From DASUAS01 sp963819475 (GTDB taxonomy: Bacteria; Actinomycetota; Acidimicrobiia; IMCC26256; DASPTH01): a stretch of 64,000 nt of DNA. The notes under the pieces were generated by a model. It was not told the origin of the DNA. It ran no database searches and worked only from the letters and a program-made list of their open reading frames with translations. The position numbers and the translations under genes were made by a program. Shown in pieces: positions 19,337 through 27,339 of the stretch (position 1 is the first letter of the stretch; each line of letters opens with the position of its first letter). The stretch lies in NCBI GenBank assembly GCA_963819475.1, contig CAWFWE010000002.1, forward strand, positions 434,001-498,000, given 5' to 3'.

Positions 19337-20309
19337 GGACCCGAGCGGATAGGTGTCATTTCCCGCTCCAGCGGTCGCGCCAGTCGAGGAGTCTGCCGAC
19401 GATGAGGACGACGGTGGCGAGGCACAGCGCGGCGTGGCGGTGGCACTTCTTGCGGTCGGTGTTGCGTCGTAGCTGGCCGTAGTTCGACCACCAGGTGTTG
19501 GTCGCTTCGACGATCCAACGCAACCCGAGCCTGACGGGTTGCTTCTTGACGCCGGGCACTTTGGTGCCGCGCAGTTGGATCTCGAACGCTTCGATGCCGG
19601 CGCCTCGGAGGCGATCGCGCACTGCTGGGGAGTCGTAGCCGCGGTCGAGGTGCAGTGTGTCGATGTCGACGAGCAGACCGCGGTCGGCGATGGCATCGAG
19701 GGTGGGTTCGAGCATGCGGACGTCGTGACGGTTCGCGCCGTCGATCGCCCAGCCGATTGGGATGCCGTGTCGTTCGGAGGCAACCGACCACTTCCAGCCC
19801 AACTTGGCGCGATCACAAGGATTCGGGCCGGTTCCTTCACCTCCGTACGGTGCCTTGTGGAGCGACCCGTCGAGCGCGACATCGTCGAGATCGAGACCGA
19901 TGATCCGGTCGAACGCGGCGAGTGCCTCAGCCGCGACGTCGTCGAACACGCCAGCATCGATCCATTCGTCGCGTCGGGCCCGCAACGTCGTGTCCGACAC
20001 CGCGAAGTCAAGGATCGCTTCGATGTCGACCCACGACGCACCCGTAACCAGCCGGATCAAGATCCCCCGGAAACACAGCCGATCCGACACCCGTGGGCGA
20101 TGACACCCCAACGGGTGCTCGTCCCTCCCCGCTGGCAGCAACGGCTCGATCGTCGCCCAAATTGCATCCGACACTTCCGGCTCGAGTGCGCGGATGATGA
20201 CGGGGTCCTCCACCTGGTCGTCCGGGCTTGGGCAGCACCCCGATCATCTCGGGGCCAACCCGGCGACCGGTGGATGGTCACCTCAACATGCGCCTATCCG
20301 CGCGAGTCC
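19337..20309 (-). mobile_element. IS5-family (IS427-group-like) element, copy 1
   Basis: The element is 973 bp. Its ends match as inverted repeats (GGACCCGAGCGGATAGG and GGACTCGCGCGGATAGG). It is flanked by the 3-bp duplication TAA, as expected of the IS427 group of IS5. It interrupts the P450 gene and carries one transposase gene. Confidence 0.9.
19356..20213 (-). CDS. IS5-family transposase (single frame)
   Basis: The protein has 285 residues. The N-terminal DUF4096-like domain (WATIEPLLP, CFRGILIRLVTGASW) is followed by the DDE domain: DLDDVALDGSLHKAPYGG with the first aspartate, HLDRGYDSPAVRDRLRG with the second, and the C-terminal WIVEATNTWWSNYGQLRR block with the glutamate (ExxxxWxxNxxRLxxR pattern). 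All catalytic positions are present, so it may be active. The copy at 50105 is very similar. Confidence 0.9.
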   Translation of the reverse strand: MEDPVIIRALEPEVSDAIWATIEPLLPAGRDEHPLGCHRPRVSDRLCFRGILIRLVTGASWVDIEAILDFAVSDTTLRARRDEWIDAGVFDDVAAEALAAFDRIIGLDLDDVALDGSLHKAPYGGEGTGPNPCDRAKLGWKWSVASERHGIPIGWAIDGANRHDVRMLEPTLDAIADRGLLVDIDTLHLDRGYDSPAVRDRLRGAGIEAFEIQLRGTKVPGVKKQPVRLGLRWIVEATNTWWSNYGQLRRNTDRKKCHRHAALCLATVVLIVGRLLDWRDRWSGK

Positions 20310-20938
20310 TAAGTCGTCTGACGGATTCTGCGCCCGCCAGTCGAGGTAGTCGGCGTAGATCGAACTGTCGAAGTATCGATCTTTCTTCACCGGGAGTGGC
20401 TCGCCGGGCCGGTTGCGTACGTTGCGTTGCGCGAAGTCACGCACCTTTGGCTGTTCCGCATCCGGGATTCCCAACAACATGCCAATGGCGCGCATGGGTA
20501 GCTCGGCCCCGAGATCGACGACGAAGTCGAATCGATCCGCACCGACGAATGGTTCCAGACACGCGACGCAGAAGGCACGCACCTTCGCCTCGAGCGCGTG
20601 GATGCGCTTCGGCGTGAACGCCCGGGAGACGAGGGTGCGGTGCACCGTGTGGAACGGTGGGTCTTCGTTGATGAAGACCCCGGGAGGCATCACCGGGTCC
20701 GCCTTGACCACCTCGAGGATGTCGCCCTTGGCCGAGCTGAGCCGCTTCCAATCCTTCAACGCGGCCTCGACGTCAGCGAAGCGGCTCAACGCCCAGAAGT
20801 CGAGACGCTCGTTGTGGTACAGCGGGGCTTCGTCACGCAACCGCCGGTACACCGGATACGGATCGTGGTCGATCTCGCGGTCGTACGGGTCGTAGTAGAG
20901 CTGCGTCTCGACCATCGCCCCCTCCTCGAACGAGCTTT

Positions 20939-20971
20939 GTACGATCGTACGGCATCGCTGTACAGTCGTAC
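20939..20971. promoter_or_regulatory. Paired palindromic operators between P450 and SDR
   Basis: GTACGATCGTAC (perfect 12-bp palindrome, 20939-20950) and GTACAGTCGTAC (near-palindrome, 20960-20971) start 21 bp apart, about two helical turns. They lie in the 82-bp divergent spacer between the P450 and SDR starts. This is typical of a TetR-type operator controlling both directions; the TetR at 18100 is the nearest candidate. Confidence 0.6.
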
Positions 20972-20997
20972 AACGAAGCGTTGCGGAGGGGGGCCAG

Positions 20998-21741
20998 ATG
21001 AGCCGAGTCGCGATCGTGACCGGCGGCGGGTCAGGGATCGGGCAGGCGGTCTGCCACGGGCTCGCGAGGCAGGGTCGACACGTCGCGGTCCTTGATGTCG
21101 ATGCCGCAGCTGCGGCCCAGACTGCAAACGCACTCGACGCGGGCGGAGCCAGCGCGATTGCCCTTCAGGTCGACGTGGCGGACCGATCTTCCGTGAACCG
21201 AGCCTATGACGACGTGCGCAGCCGACTCGGTCCGATCGAGATTCTCGTGACCAGTGCTGCGGTCTCAGGATTCGTCGCGTTCGGTGCCCTCACGTCGGAC
21301 ACATGGGACCGCACCATCGCCGTCAACCTCACGGGAACGTTCCACTGCATGCAAGCTGCCGTCCCGGACATGATCGCCAGGTCATGGGGACGCATCGTCA
21401 CGGTGTCCTCAGCCGCCGGACAGACGGGCTCACCACGCCAGGCCGACTACGCCGCGTCGAAAGGAGGCGTGATCGCGCTGACGAAGGCTGTTGCACTCGA
21501 GTACGCGAGCCGGGGCATCACCGCCAACACGGTGCCGCCGTTCGCCGCCGACACCGCGATGCTGCGCGGCGCGCAGGAGTCGAAGCATCTGCCGAGCGCC
21601 GAGGTGCTCGCCGGCTTCGTCCCTGCGGGGCGCCTCGGTCGCGCCGAGGAGGTCGCTGCGGTGTGCACGTTCTTGTGTTCCGAGGAAGCGAGCTATGTCA
21701 CGGGTCAGGTCGTGGGCGTGAACGGAGGGGCCGTCACATGA
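20998..21741 (+). CDS. Short-chain dehydrogenase/reductase (SDR)
   Basis: The protein has 247 residues, with ATG after GGAGGGGGG. The motifs are VTGGGSGIGQAV for nucleotide binding, LVTSAAVSG in the NNAG position (altered to SAA), VTVSSAAGQTG with the catalytic serine and YAASKGGV for YxxxK. VLDVDAAA after strand 2 suggests NAD(H). The C-terminus ends SYVTGQVVGVNGG, the classical FabG-like finish. Its stop overlaps the next SDR start by four bases (ATGA), so the two are translationally coupled. Confidence 0.85.
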   Translation: MSRVAIVTGGGSGIGQAVCHGLARQGRHVAVLDVDAAAAAQTANALDAGGASAIALQVDVADRSSVNRAYDDVRSRLGPIEILVTSAAVSGFVAFGALTSDTWDRTIAVNLTGTFHCMQAAVPDMIARSWGRIVTVSSAAGQTGSPRQADYAASKGGVIALTKAVALEYASRGITANTVPPFAADTAMLRGAQESKHLPSAEVLAGFVPAGRLGRAEEVAAVCTFLCSEEASYVTGQVVGVNGGAVT

Positions 21742-22508
21742 GCGATCGGTTCTCACTCGAGGGACGTGTCGCAATCATCACCGGCGGTGGCACAGGAATC
21801 GGTCGAGGGACGGCGCTCGTTCTCGCCGAGCACGGCGCTGACGTTGTCCTGGCTGCCCGGCGTCGGGAACCACTCGAGACAACGGCGACTGAAGTGCGTG
21901 CGCTCGGTCGTCGCGCTTTGACGGTGCCGACCGATGTTACGAGCGCCGACGAGTGCCAGCAACTGGTGGATGAGACCGTCGCTGAGCTCGGGACCGTCGA
22001 CATCCTCGTGAACAACGCAGGCGGCGCCGAGACCAAGTCGATTCGGAAGTGGACCGAGGACGAGTGGCACCAGGTCCTCGCCGTGAACCTCGGCAGCGTG
22101 TGGTTTCTGTCGCGCGCCGCCGCGGCCGTGATGCTCGAGAAGGGCAAAGGCTCGATCGTCAACATCTCCTCGGGAGCGAGTCTCGTCGCCATGCCTCAAG
22201 CAGCCCCGTACGGTGCAGCGAAGGCAGCGGTGAACAACCTGACCGGGGCGATGGCCGCGGCATGGACACCGAAGGGGATTCGTGTGAACACGATCGCCGT
22301 GGGCGCTGTGCGCGCCGCGAGCTTGCTCGACGACGCCGCACGGTACGGTCTCGATCCAGAAGCCATTGGAATGCTCAACGGCTCGGGGCGCCTCGGCGAA
22401 CCCGACGAGATCGGATACGGCGTCTTGTTCTTCGCATCCGACGCGTCGAGCTTCTGCTCCGGCCAGACGCTCTCCATCAACGGCGGCCCGGGCCCGAGTG
22501 GAGTGTGA
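21738..22508 (+). CDS. Short-chain dehydrogenase/reductase (SDR)
   Basis: The protein has 256 residues. It has ITGGGTGIGRGTALVLAEHG for nucleotide binding, VNNAGGAETKSIRKW, NISSGASLVAMPQAAPYGAA with serine and YxxxK, and ends FCSGQTLSINGG. Arginines after strand 2 (AARRREPLE) suggest NADP(H), in contrast to the gene before it. It starts within the stop of the previous SDR and is followed by a truncated alcohol dehydrogenase; all three probably formed one operon. Confidence 0.85.
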   Translation: MSDRFSLEGRVAIITGGGTGIGRGTALVLAEHGADVVLAARRREPLETTATEVRALGRRALTVPTDVTSADECQQLVDETVAELGTVDILVNNAGGAETKSIRKWTEDEWHQVLAVNLGSVWFLSRAAAAVMLEKGKGSIVNISSGASLVAMPQAAPYGAAKAAVNNLTGAMAAAWTPKGIRVNTIAVGAVRAASLLDDAARYGLDPEAIGMLNGSGRLGEPDEIGYGVLFFASDASSFCSGQTLSINGGPGPSGV

Positions 22509-22544
22509 CGCAGACACCGTGCATCTCGGGAAGGAAGCACGACG

Positions 22545-22922
22545 ATGAAAGCAGTTCGTGGTCACCAGGGCTCGCCAGCGATCGTCGAGCTCGATGAACC
22601 AGTCGGCTTCGAAAGCGGTGAAGTTCTCGACATGGTGGTCGCGGGCATCTGCGCGTCCGACCTGAACTACCTGAGGCTCGGCACCGAACGGGTTCTCGGA
22701 CACGAGCTCGCAGGCCGTCAGGCTCGACACCACCTGACCAGAGCCGTACGTCCCAAAGCCCGCTCTGGCGCTCTTCCTCCAGGAACGCCAGGCAATCTCC
22801 TGGATGCGGGACCGGCTCAGTCGGGGACGCGTGTTCGTCTGACAGTCCAAGCGGCTGTGCTCTGCAATGGCGCGTCAGTACACGAGGTTGTGACTTTGGA
22901 CCCTGACCTGTCGTCGTCGTAG
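22545..22922 (+). pseudogene. Zinc-type alcohol dehydrogenase, truncated after about 58 residues
   Basis: The start MKAVRGHQGSPAIVELDEPV, then VVAGICASDLNYLRLG and RVLGHELAG, is the GroES-like N-terminus of medium-chain dehydrogenases (C-x2-D catalytic zinc ligand and the GHE ligand). Past 22720 the frame continues to a stop at 22922 but no longer resembles the family, so most of the enzyme is missing. A deletion or recombination joined it to unrelated DNA. Confidence 0.75.
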
Positions 22923-23014
22923 GGCCCATGCTCAGGGTGCAAGACTGCGAAGGAACGGACGGGTCTCCCATGGGGGCTCCGCAACCCGTCGCTCTTATAG
23001 CGGCCTTCCGACAG
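22923..23014 (+). other. Noncoding stretch with a 7-bp hairpin
   Basis: Between the truncated dehydrogenase and the terminator there is no gene. GACGGGT ... ACCCGTC (about 22958-22990) can form a 7-bp stem with a 19-base loop just before the terminator stem. The layout could be the 3' part of a structured RNA or just a second terminator arm; I recognise no known RNA family. Confidence 0.25.
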
Positions 23015-23058
23015 GAGCCTCCCGGCTCTTCAACGAAGAGAACTCGGGAGGCTCTTTC
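23015..23058 (+). terminator. Strong nested hairpin terminator
   Basis: GAGCCTCCCG (23015-23024) pairs with CGGGAGGCTC (23045-23054), and inside it CTCTTC pairs with GAAGAG around an AAC loop. A short TTT follows on the plus strand. It would end transcription from the SDR operon before the convergent reductase gene. Confidence 0.75.
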
Positions 23059-23106
23059 GCGCGGCGCGACCTCGCTGGCGCAAGATCGGCATCAGTTCTG
23101 CGCTCG

Positions 23107-23559
23107 CTAACCCAGCGGTGTGAGTTCAAATACGGGGTGTCGATCCGCCTCCGCGACGAAGTCCTCTACCGGCGAGTCCTTCTTCGCGTCGAAGTGCGGT
23201 CCGGTCTTCGTCGCGACCGCGACGTAACGCTTGAGCACGGGACCAGCCTCTGCTGCACCGACCTCACGAACCGCGTAGTCGCCCTTGGCGCGGCCATAGC
23301 GCAACGTCACCTTCCCACTCGCCCGAGCGTTGTGCACCCAAGACACTGGCCCATACGGAGCGACCAACCAAGTCTTGCCCCCGACTTGGACAGGCACGAC
23401 CGGATTCGTGTGCATTCGACCACTCTTGTGGCCGCGGGTAGTGAGAAGCTGGATCGGGCCGACCCCGATACGAGCGAGCACCGTCACAAGCGCGTTCCCG
23501 AAGCGCCACCCCAAACTCTGGAACGCTGGATCAGGCCGAGCGCCGCTCGTCTCAGTCAT
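23107..23559 (-). CDS. Deazaflavin (F420)-dependent nitroreductase-family protein (DDN-like)
   Basis: The protein has 150 residues. It shows the Ddn/Rv3547-type split-barrel pattern: LARIGVGPIQLLTTRGHKSG, RMHTNPVVPVQVGGKTWLVA, PYGPVSWVHNARASGKVTLR and a C-terminal HPVFELTPL. The homologous protein at 46407 shares most of these blocks. In mycobacteria such proteins use F420H2 to reduce quinones or nitro compounds, often at the membrane surface. It lies next to the interrupted epoxide-hydrolase-like gene on the same strand (87 bp after its stop). Confidence 0.8.
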   Translation of the reverse strand: MTETSGARPDPAFQSLGWRFGNALVTVLARIGVGPIQLLTTRGHKSGRMHTNPVVPVQVGGKTWLVAPYGPVSWVHNARASGKVTLRYGRAKGDYAVREVGAAEAGPVLKRYVAVATKTGPHFDAKKDSPVEDFVAEADRHPVFELTPLG

Positions 23560-23769
23560 GCCTAGTGAGGATACGGACGGGACTCGCTCTGGCTCCGTAC
23601 CTCAGTGCCCGATTCACCTACCGACAGACGCCGAACGAACTGGCAGCTATGGCGTTGAGGTTCGCTTTCCTGCGGTAGTGAATCCGTCCGCGCCCACCTG
23701 GACTGCAACTTCTCCGCTGTCGAAGTAGTCGCGCCAAACCGCAATCTTGCCTACGACATCCACCTCGAA

Positions 23770-25172
23770 GAGTTATAACCAGAAGTTGTGGATCGCCGGT
23801 CTGTTCCAGGGCGCGGCGTACCTTCCTGCTTGACCAACAAGGAGAGCCGGCACGCCAATGCCGGCGAGGAAGGAACGCCGATGTTGAAGGTAGTTGCTGA
23901 GGAGACCGCGCGCACGGAGCTGGCCGCGGGTTTGGATGAGATCTGCCGCGAAGGCGCTCGGCGGATGCTCGCCGCAGCGCTCGAGGCCGAGGTGGACGCG
24001 TACGTCGACGCATTCGCCGACCAGGTCGACGAGCACGGCAATCGGTTGGTGGTCCGCAACGGGCACGCGCGGCCGCGGACGATCACGACCGGCGTGGGCC
24101 GTATCGATATTCGAGCCCCGCGGGTCGATGACGGGCGGACCGATCCTGTGACCGGAGAGCGGTTCCAGTTCAAGAGCTCGATCGTGCCGCCGTGGTGCCG
24201 TAAGTCCCCGAAGGTGACCGAGGTGTTGCCGTTGATGTATCTGGCGGGCATGTCCAGCGGTGACTTCGTGCCCGCGCTGGAAGGGTTCTTCGGGAACTCG
24301 GCGGGGCTCTCGGCGTCGGTGATCACCCGCCTCACGGCCCAGTGGCAAGACGAGCATCGCCACTTCTCGGATCGGTCGCTTCGGGACAAGGACTTCGTGT
24401 ACGTGTGGGTCGACGGCGTGCATTTCAACGTCCGGCTCGCCGAGGACCGACTGTGCGTCCTGGTCATGGTGGGGGTGCGCCTCGATGGCACCAAGGAGCT
24501 GGTCGCGATCCGCGACGGCTACCGGGAGTCCAAGGAGTCGTGGGCGGATCTGCTGCGCGATCTCAAGCGGCGCGGGATGGTCGCTCCGGTCCTGGCGATC
24601 GGCGACGGGGCACTCGGGTTCTGGGGCGCGGTGCGTGATGTCTGGCCCGAGACCCGTCATCAACGCGACTGGTTCCACAAGGCCGCCAACGTCTTGGACG
24701 CGTTGCCGAAGTCGGCGCAACCGACCGCGAAGAAGGTGCTCGCCGAGATCCGCGACGCCCAAGACCGCGACCACGCCCTCGCCGCCGCGAACGTGTTCGC
24801 GAACGAGTTCGGCACGAAGTTCCCCAAGGCGGTCGCGAAGATCACCGACGACCTCGACGAGCTCCTCGCGTTCTACGACTTCCCCGCCGAGCACTGGATC
24901 CACTTGAAGACCTCGAACCCGATCGAGTCGACGTTCGCGACCGTGCGACTCCGCACCAAGGTCACCAAAGGACCGGGCTCGCGTGCCGCGGGACTCGCGA
25001 TGACCTACAAGCTCATCATCGCCGCACAGGACCGCTGGCGTGCCATAAACGGGCCGCACCTCGCCGCGCTCGTCCGCGCCGGCGCCACCTTCAAGAAGGG
25101 AGTGCTCATCGAAAACCCGAACAAGGTCGCCGCGTGATCAACAAACCCGACCCACAACTCTTGACGATTTCT
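23770..25172 (+). mobile_element. IS256-family element
   Basis: The element is about 1.4 kb, flanked by the direct repeat CCACCTCGAA (23760-23769 and 25173-25182); IS256 elements normally duplicate 8-9 bp, so a base may be a chance match. The ends share an imperfect inverted block around AGTTGTGG.TCG. It carries one complete transposase and sits in the epoxide-hydrolase-like gene. Confidence 0.85.
23881..25137 (+). CDS. IS256-family (mutator-type) transposase
   Basis: The protein has 418 residues from ATG at MLKVVAEE. The N-terminus has EICREGARRMLAAALEAEVD, then RNGHARPRTITTGVGRIDIR and RFQFKSSIVPPW as in Transposase_mut proteins. DFVYVWVDGVHFNVRL carries the first catalytic aspartate, VLAIGDGALGFWGAVRDVWP the second, and the C-terminal NPIESTFATVRLRTK block the glutamate. 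It is complete and probably active. Confidence 0.9.
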   Translation: MLKVVAEETARTELAAGLDEICREGARRMLAAALEAEVDAYVDAFADQVDEHGNRLVVRNGHARPRTITTGVGRIDIRAPRVDDGRTDPVTGERFQFKSSIVPPWCRKSPKVTEVLPLMYLAGMSSGDFVPALEGFFGNSAGLSASVITRLTAQWQDEHRHFSDRSLRDKDFVYVWVDGVHFNVRLAEDRLCVLVMVGVRLDGTKELVAIRDGYRESKESWADLLRDLKRRGMVAPVLAIGDGALGFWGAVRDVWPETRHQRDWFHKAANVLDALPKSAQPTAKKVLAEIRDAQDRDHALAAANVFANEFGTKFPKAVAKITDDLDELLAFYDFPAEHWIHLKTSNPIESTFATVRLRTKVTKGPGSRAAGLAMTYKLIIAAQDRWRAINGPHLAALVRAGATFKKGVLIENPNKVAA

Positions 25173-25519
25173 CCACCTCGAAAACTCCGGCGACGTGGGC
25201 CGTGAGCGGCTTCCCCCGCAGGATCAGTGAGTCGAGTCGCTGGGTGAAGACGATCTGTCCGGCTGACGCGATCGCAACGGTCTCGATGTGGAGGTCCTGC
25301 ATGTGCGAGGCCTCTCGGAGGAACTCGTCGCGGATCGCGTCATGGCCAACGAATGGCTCCTCCCATGCGTTGACGTGGAACCGCGCGTCTGGGCTCATAT
25401 GGCTGAGCAGCCGGTCTACGTACACCGCCCGGTCCGACTGATCGCTCTCAAACTCGGCTAGGAACGACGTGACTGCGTGAACCGCCCCGGGAGTTGTGCA
25501 GGCTCTGATCCTTGAGAGG

Positions 25520-25843
25520 ATGGAGCCCATGGCTGGCCGTAGGTATCCGCCGGAGTTGCGCGAGCGCGCGGTGCGGATGGTGTTGGAGCATCAGCACGAG
25601 TATCCGTCGCAGTGGACGGCGATCATCTCGATCGCAGGCAAGTTCGGGATGACGTGTGAGACGTTGCGTCGCTGGGTGCGCCAGGTCGAGGTCGATGTCG
25701 GTGAACGTCCGGGGGTGACCACGACGGACGCGGCTCGGATCAAGGAACTCGAGCGTGAAGTGAAGGAACTGCGCCGAGCGAACGAGATCTTGAAGTCGGC
25801 GTCGGCTTTCTTCGCGGCCGAGCTCGACGGCCAGCGGAAGTGA
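25520..25843 (+). CDS. IS3-family OrfA (helix-turn-helix)
   Basis: The protein has 107 residues. RRYPPELRERAVRMVLEHQ starts the HTH_Tnp_1 domain; CETLRRWVRQVEVD is the recognition part and a leucine-zipper-like stretch (IKELEREVKELRRANEILKS) follows, ending SASAFFAAELD. Its stop overlaps the GTG of orfB in GTGA, so orfB is reached by coupling or frameshifting. Confidence 0.85.
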   Translation: MEPMAGRRYPPELRERAVRMVLEHQHEYPSQWTAIISIAGKFGMTCETLRRWVRQVEVDVGERPGVTTTDAARIKELEREVKELRRANEILKSASAFFAAELDGQRK

Positions 25844-26757
25844 TCGCCTACATCGATGCGCACCGAGAGCGGTTCGGGGTCGAGCCGATCTGCAGAGCGT
25901 TGCAGTTCGCCCCACGCACCTACTGGGCGGCGAAAGCCCGACCACCCTGTGCCCGCGCGCGTCGAGACGAAGAGCTCAAGGGCGAGATCGTTCGGGTGCA
26001 CGCGGAGAACTTCGGGGTCTACGGGGCGGACAAGGTGTGGGCGCAACTGAACCGTGAAGGCCATCGGGTGGCGCGTTGCACGATCGAGCGGTTGATGCGT
26101 GACCTGGGCCTGCGCGGCGCCGTGCGCGGCAAGAAGCACCGCACCACGATCGCCGACGAGACAGCGGAGCGGCCTCGCGACCGGGTGGATCGGAACTTCA
26201 CCGCGTCGGCACCGAACCGGCTGTGGGTCGCGGACCTCACCTACGTGCGGACCTGGTCGGGCTTCGTCTACGTCGCGTTCATCACCGACGTCTACTCGCG
26301 CATGATCGTCGGTTGGCAAGCCTCACGGTCGCTACGCACAGACCTCGCGCTCGACGCGTTGGAACAAGCGCTCTGGTCACGTCAACGAGCGGGCGCGGAT
26401 CTCGCTGGTCTCGTCCATCACTCCGACCGCGGCGTGCAATATCTCGCGATTCGCTACACCGAACGCCTTGCTGCTGACGGTGTCGTGAACTCGGTCGGTT
26501 CCCGCGGCGACAGCTACGACAACGCGCTCGCCGAGAGCATCAACGGGCTCTACAAGACCGAACTCGTCCGCAACAAGGGACCGTGGCGCGGTCTCGACGA
26601 TCTCGAGCTCGCCACCCTCGAATGGGTCGACTGGTTCAACCACCGCCGGCTCTTCGAAGACCACGGTCGCATCCCACCCGCCGAGTTCGAAGACCGCTAC
26701 TACCGTCAACTGAACTCACGCCGCGAGGCAGAGACTCACACCCGCGAGTCTGCATAG
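25840..26757 (+). CDS. IS3-family OrfB transposase (integrase core)
   Basis: The protein has 305 residues. IDAHRERFGVEPICRALQFA is the HTH_21-like start; the DDE core has LWVADLTYVRTWSGFVYVAF (first aspartate), HHSDRGVQYLAIRYTERLA (second) and DNALAESINGLYKTELVRNK (glutamate). ATLEWVDWFNHRRLFEDHGR closes it. All three acidic residues are present. Confidence 0.9.
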   Translation: MIAYIDAHRERFGVEPICRALQFAPRTYWAAKARPPCARARRDEELKGEIVRVHAENFGVYGADKVWAQLNREGHRVARCTIERLMRDLGLRGAVRGKKHRTTIADETAERPRDRVDRNFTASAPNRLWVADLTYVRTWSGFVYVAFITDVYSRMIVGWQASRSLRTDLALDALEQALWSRQRAGADLAGLVHHSDRGVQYLAIRYTERLAADGVVNSVGSRGDSYDNALAESINGLYKTELVRNKGPWRGLDDLELATLEWVDWFNHRRLFEDHGRIPPAEFEDRYYRQLNSRREAETHTRESA

Positions 26758-26918
26758 AACCCGGGGCGGTTCAGCGGATTCCTCTTTGACGCCCATGGGC
26801 GCTTCCCTTCCTGCGGAACTCCATTCGGACAGTTCCCACCAGCACGCATATTGCCCGCTCTGGAGCGCTTACGCACCGCCCGATGGTGAGCGTCCCACCC
26901 GGGCGCGACGATGACGGG

Positions 26919-27055
26919 ATGAACGACGACGAAGTGCTCGACCGCGCTCGCGCCGACGGCTTCGAGCTCATCGAGCGGATGAGCGCCGGCCGGTGGGCGG
27001 TCGGCTGGGCCCGCGGGGATGACGAGCGGTGGCCGTGCTTCCTGACGGAGCGCCA
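26919..27055 (+). pseudogene. Short open frame truncated by an IS3 fragment
   Basis: NDDEVLDRARADGFELIERM and SAGRWAVGWARGDDERWPCF read as the start of a small acidic protein, then the sequence runs into IS3-type transposase DNA in another frame. No family is recognised. The 120 bp upstream hold only the start of the epoxide-hydrolase-like gene on the other strand. Confidence 0.35.
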
Positions 27056-27274
27056 GGGAACTTGGACAACGCGGTTGCCGAATCGTTCTGGTCATCGCTC
27101 AAGCGTCAGGTCGTGCACCGATACCGGTTCCCTGACCGGCCTAGCGCCCGTCGGGCGATCTTCGCGTGGATCCACCGATACAACCACCATCGGCTGCACT
27201 CAAGCCTTGGCTACGTGCCGCCCGTCGAATGGGAACAGATCTACCGTCAACACCAGGCCGACCAGGCCGCGTAA
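27050..27274 (+). pseudogene. IS3-type transposase C-terminal fragment
   Basis: LDNAVAESFWSSLKRQVVHR, RRAIFAWIHRYNHHRLHSSL and GYVPPVEWEQIYRQ are the last part of an IS3-family integrase core, including the catalytic glutamate (AESFW) but not the two aspartates. It belongs to a different subgroup from the IS3 elements at 25478 and 30609. No ends are left. Confidence 0.8.
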
Positions 27275-27339
27275 CCAACATGACCGGTCAACGGGGCGAA
27301 CCTCAAACCGCCGCTGGATACACGTCGAAGGGAAGCACC

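Larger units (their letters stand above)
18749..20915 (-). pseudogene. Cytochrome P450 split by an IS5-family element
   Basis: The N-terminal half starts at ATG after GAGGAGGGGG (VETQLYYDPYDREI) and runs to RAQNPSDDL; the C-terminal half begins ITELLHVEF and contains the I-helix VIAGAGVDTTGRL, the ExxR helix AVEELLRFEPPGPHVARYLP and the heme ligand loop FGYGAHYCLGAALARLEG. Deleting the 973-bp element and one copy of TAA joins the halves in frame as NPSDDLITELL, giving a full-length protein of about 400 residues. The insertion therefore looks recent. The family is of the soluble bacterial CYP type; the substrate is unknown. It is divergent from the SDR at 20998. Confidence 0.9.
25478..26773 (+). 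mobile_element. IS3-family element, complete
   Basis: The element is 1296 bp with TGAACCGCCCCGGG at the left end and its inverse CCCGGGGCGGTTCA at the right end, the TG...CA termini usual for IS3. The 3-bp duplication GCG flanks it (25475-25477, 26774-26776). It carries overlapping orfA and orfB and interrupts codon 7-8 of the epoxide-hydrolase-like gene. Confidence 0.9.
23647..26796 (-). pseudogene. Limonene-1,2-epoxide-hydrolase-like gene split by two insertion sequences
   Basis: Three pieces, 26777-26796, 25173-25477 and 23647-23759, join to 438 bp (145 residues) when the IS3 element with one GCG and the IS256 element with one CCACCTCGAA are removed. The joined frame starts at ATG after GGAAGGG and reads MGVKEESAVTSFLAEFESDQ. 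It has the epoxide hydrolase/NTF2 plan, with FTQRLDSL holding the Arg-x-Asp pair and VWRDYFDSGE holding the last catalytic aspartate of limonene-epoxide hydrolase. The catalytic set thus looks complete apart from the insertions. Known relatives hydrolyse terpene or steroid-like epoxides; the substrate here is unknown. Confidence 0.85.

Noticed and set aside
22900..23060. tmRNA, SRP RNA or a known riboswitch
   Set aside because: No match to the conserved cores of these RNAs that I could recognise; only generic hairpins are visible.
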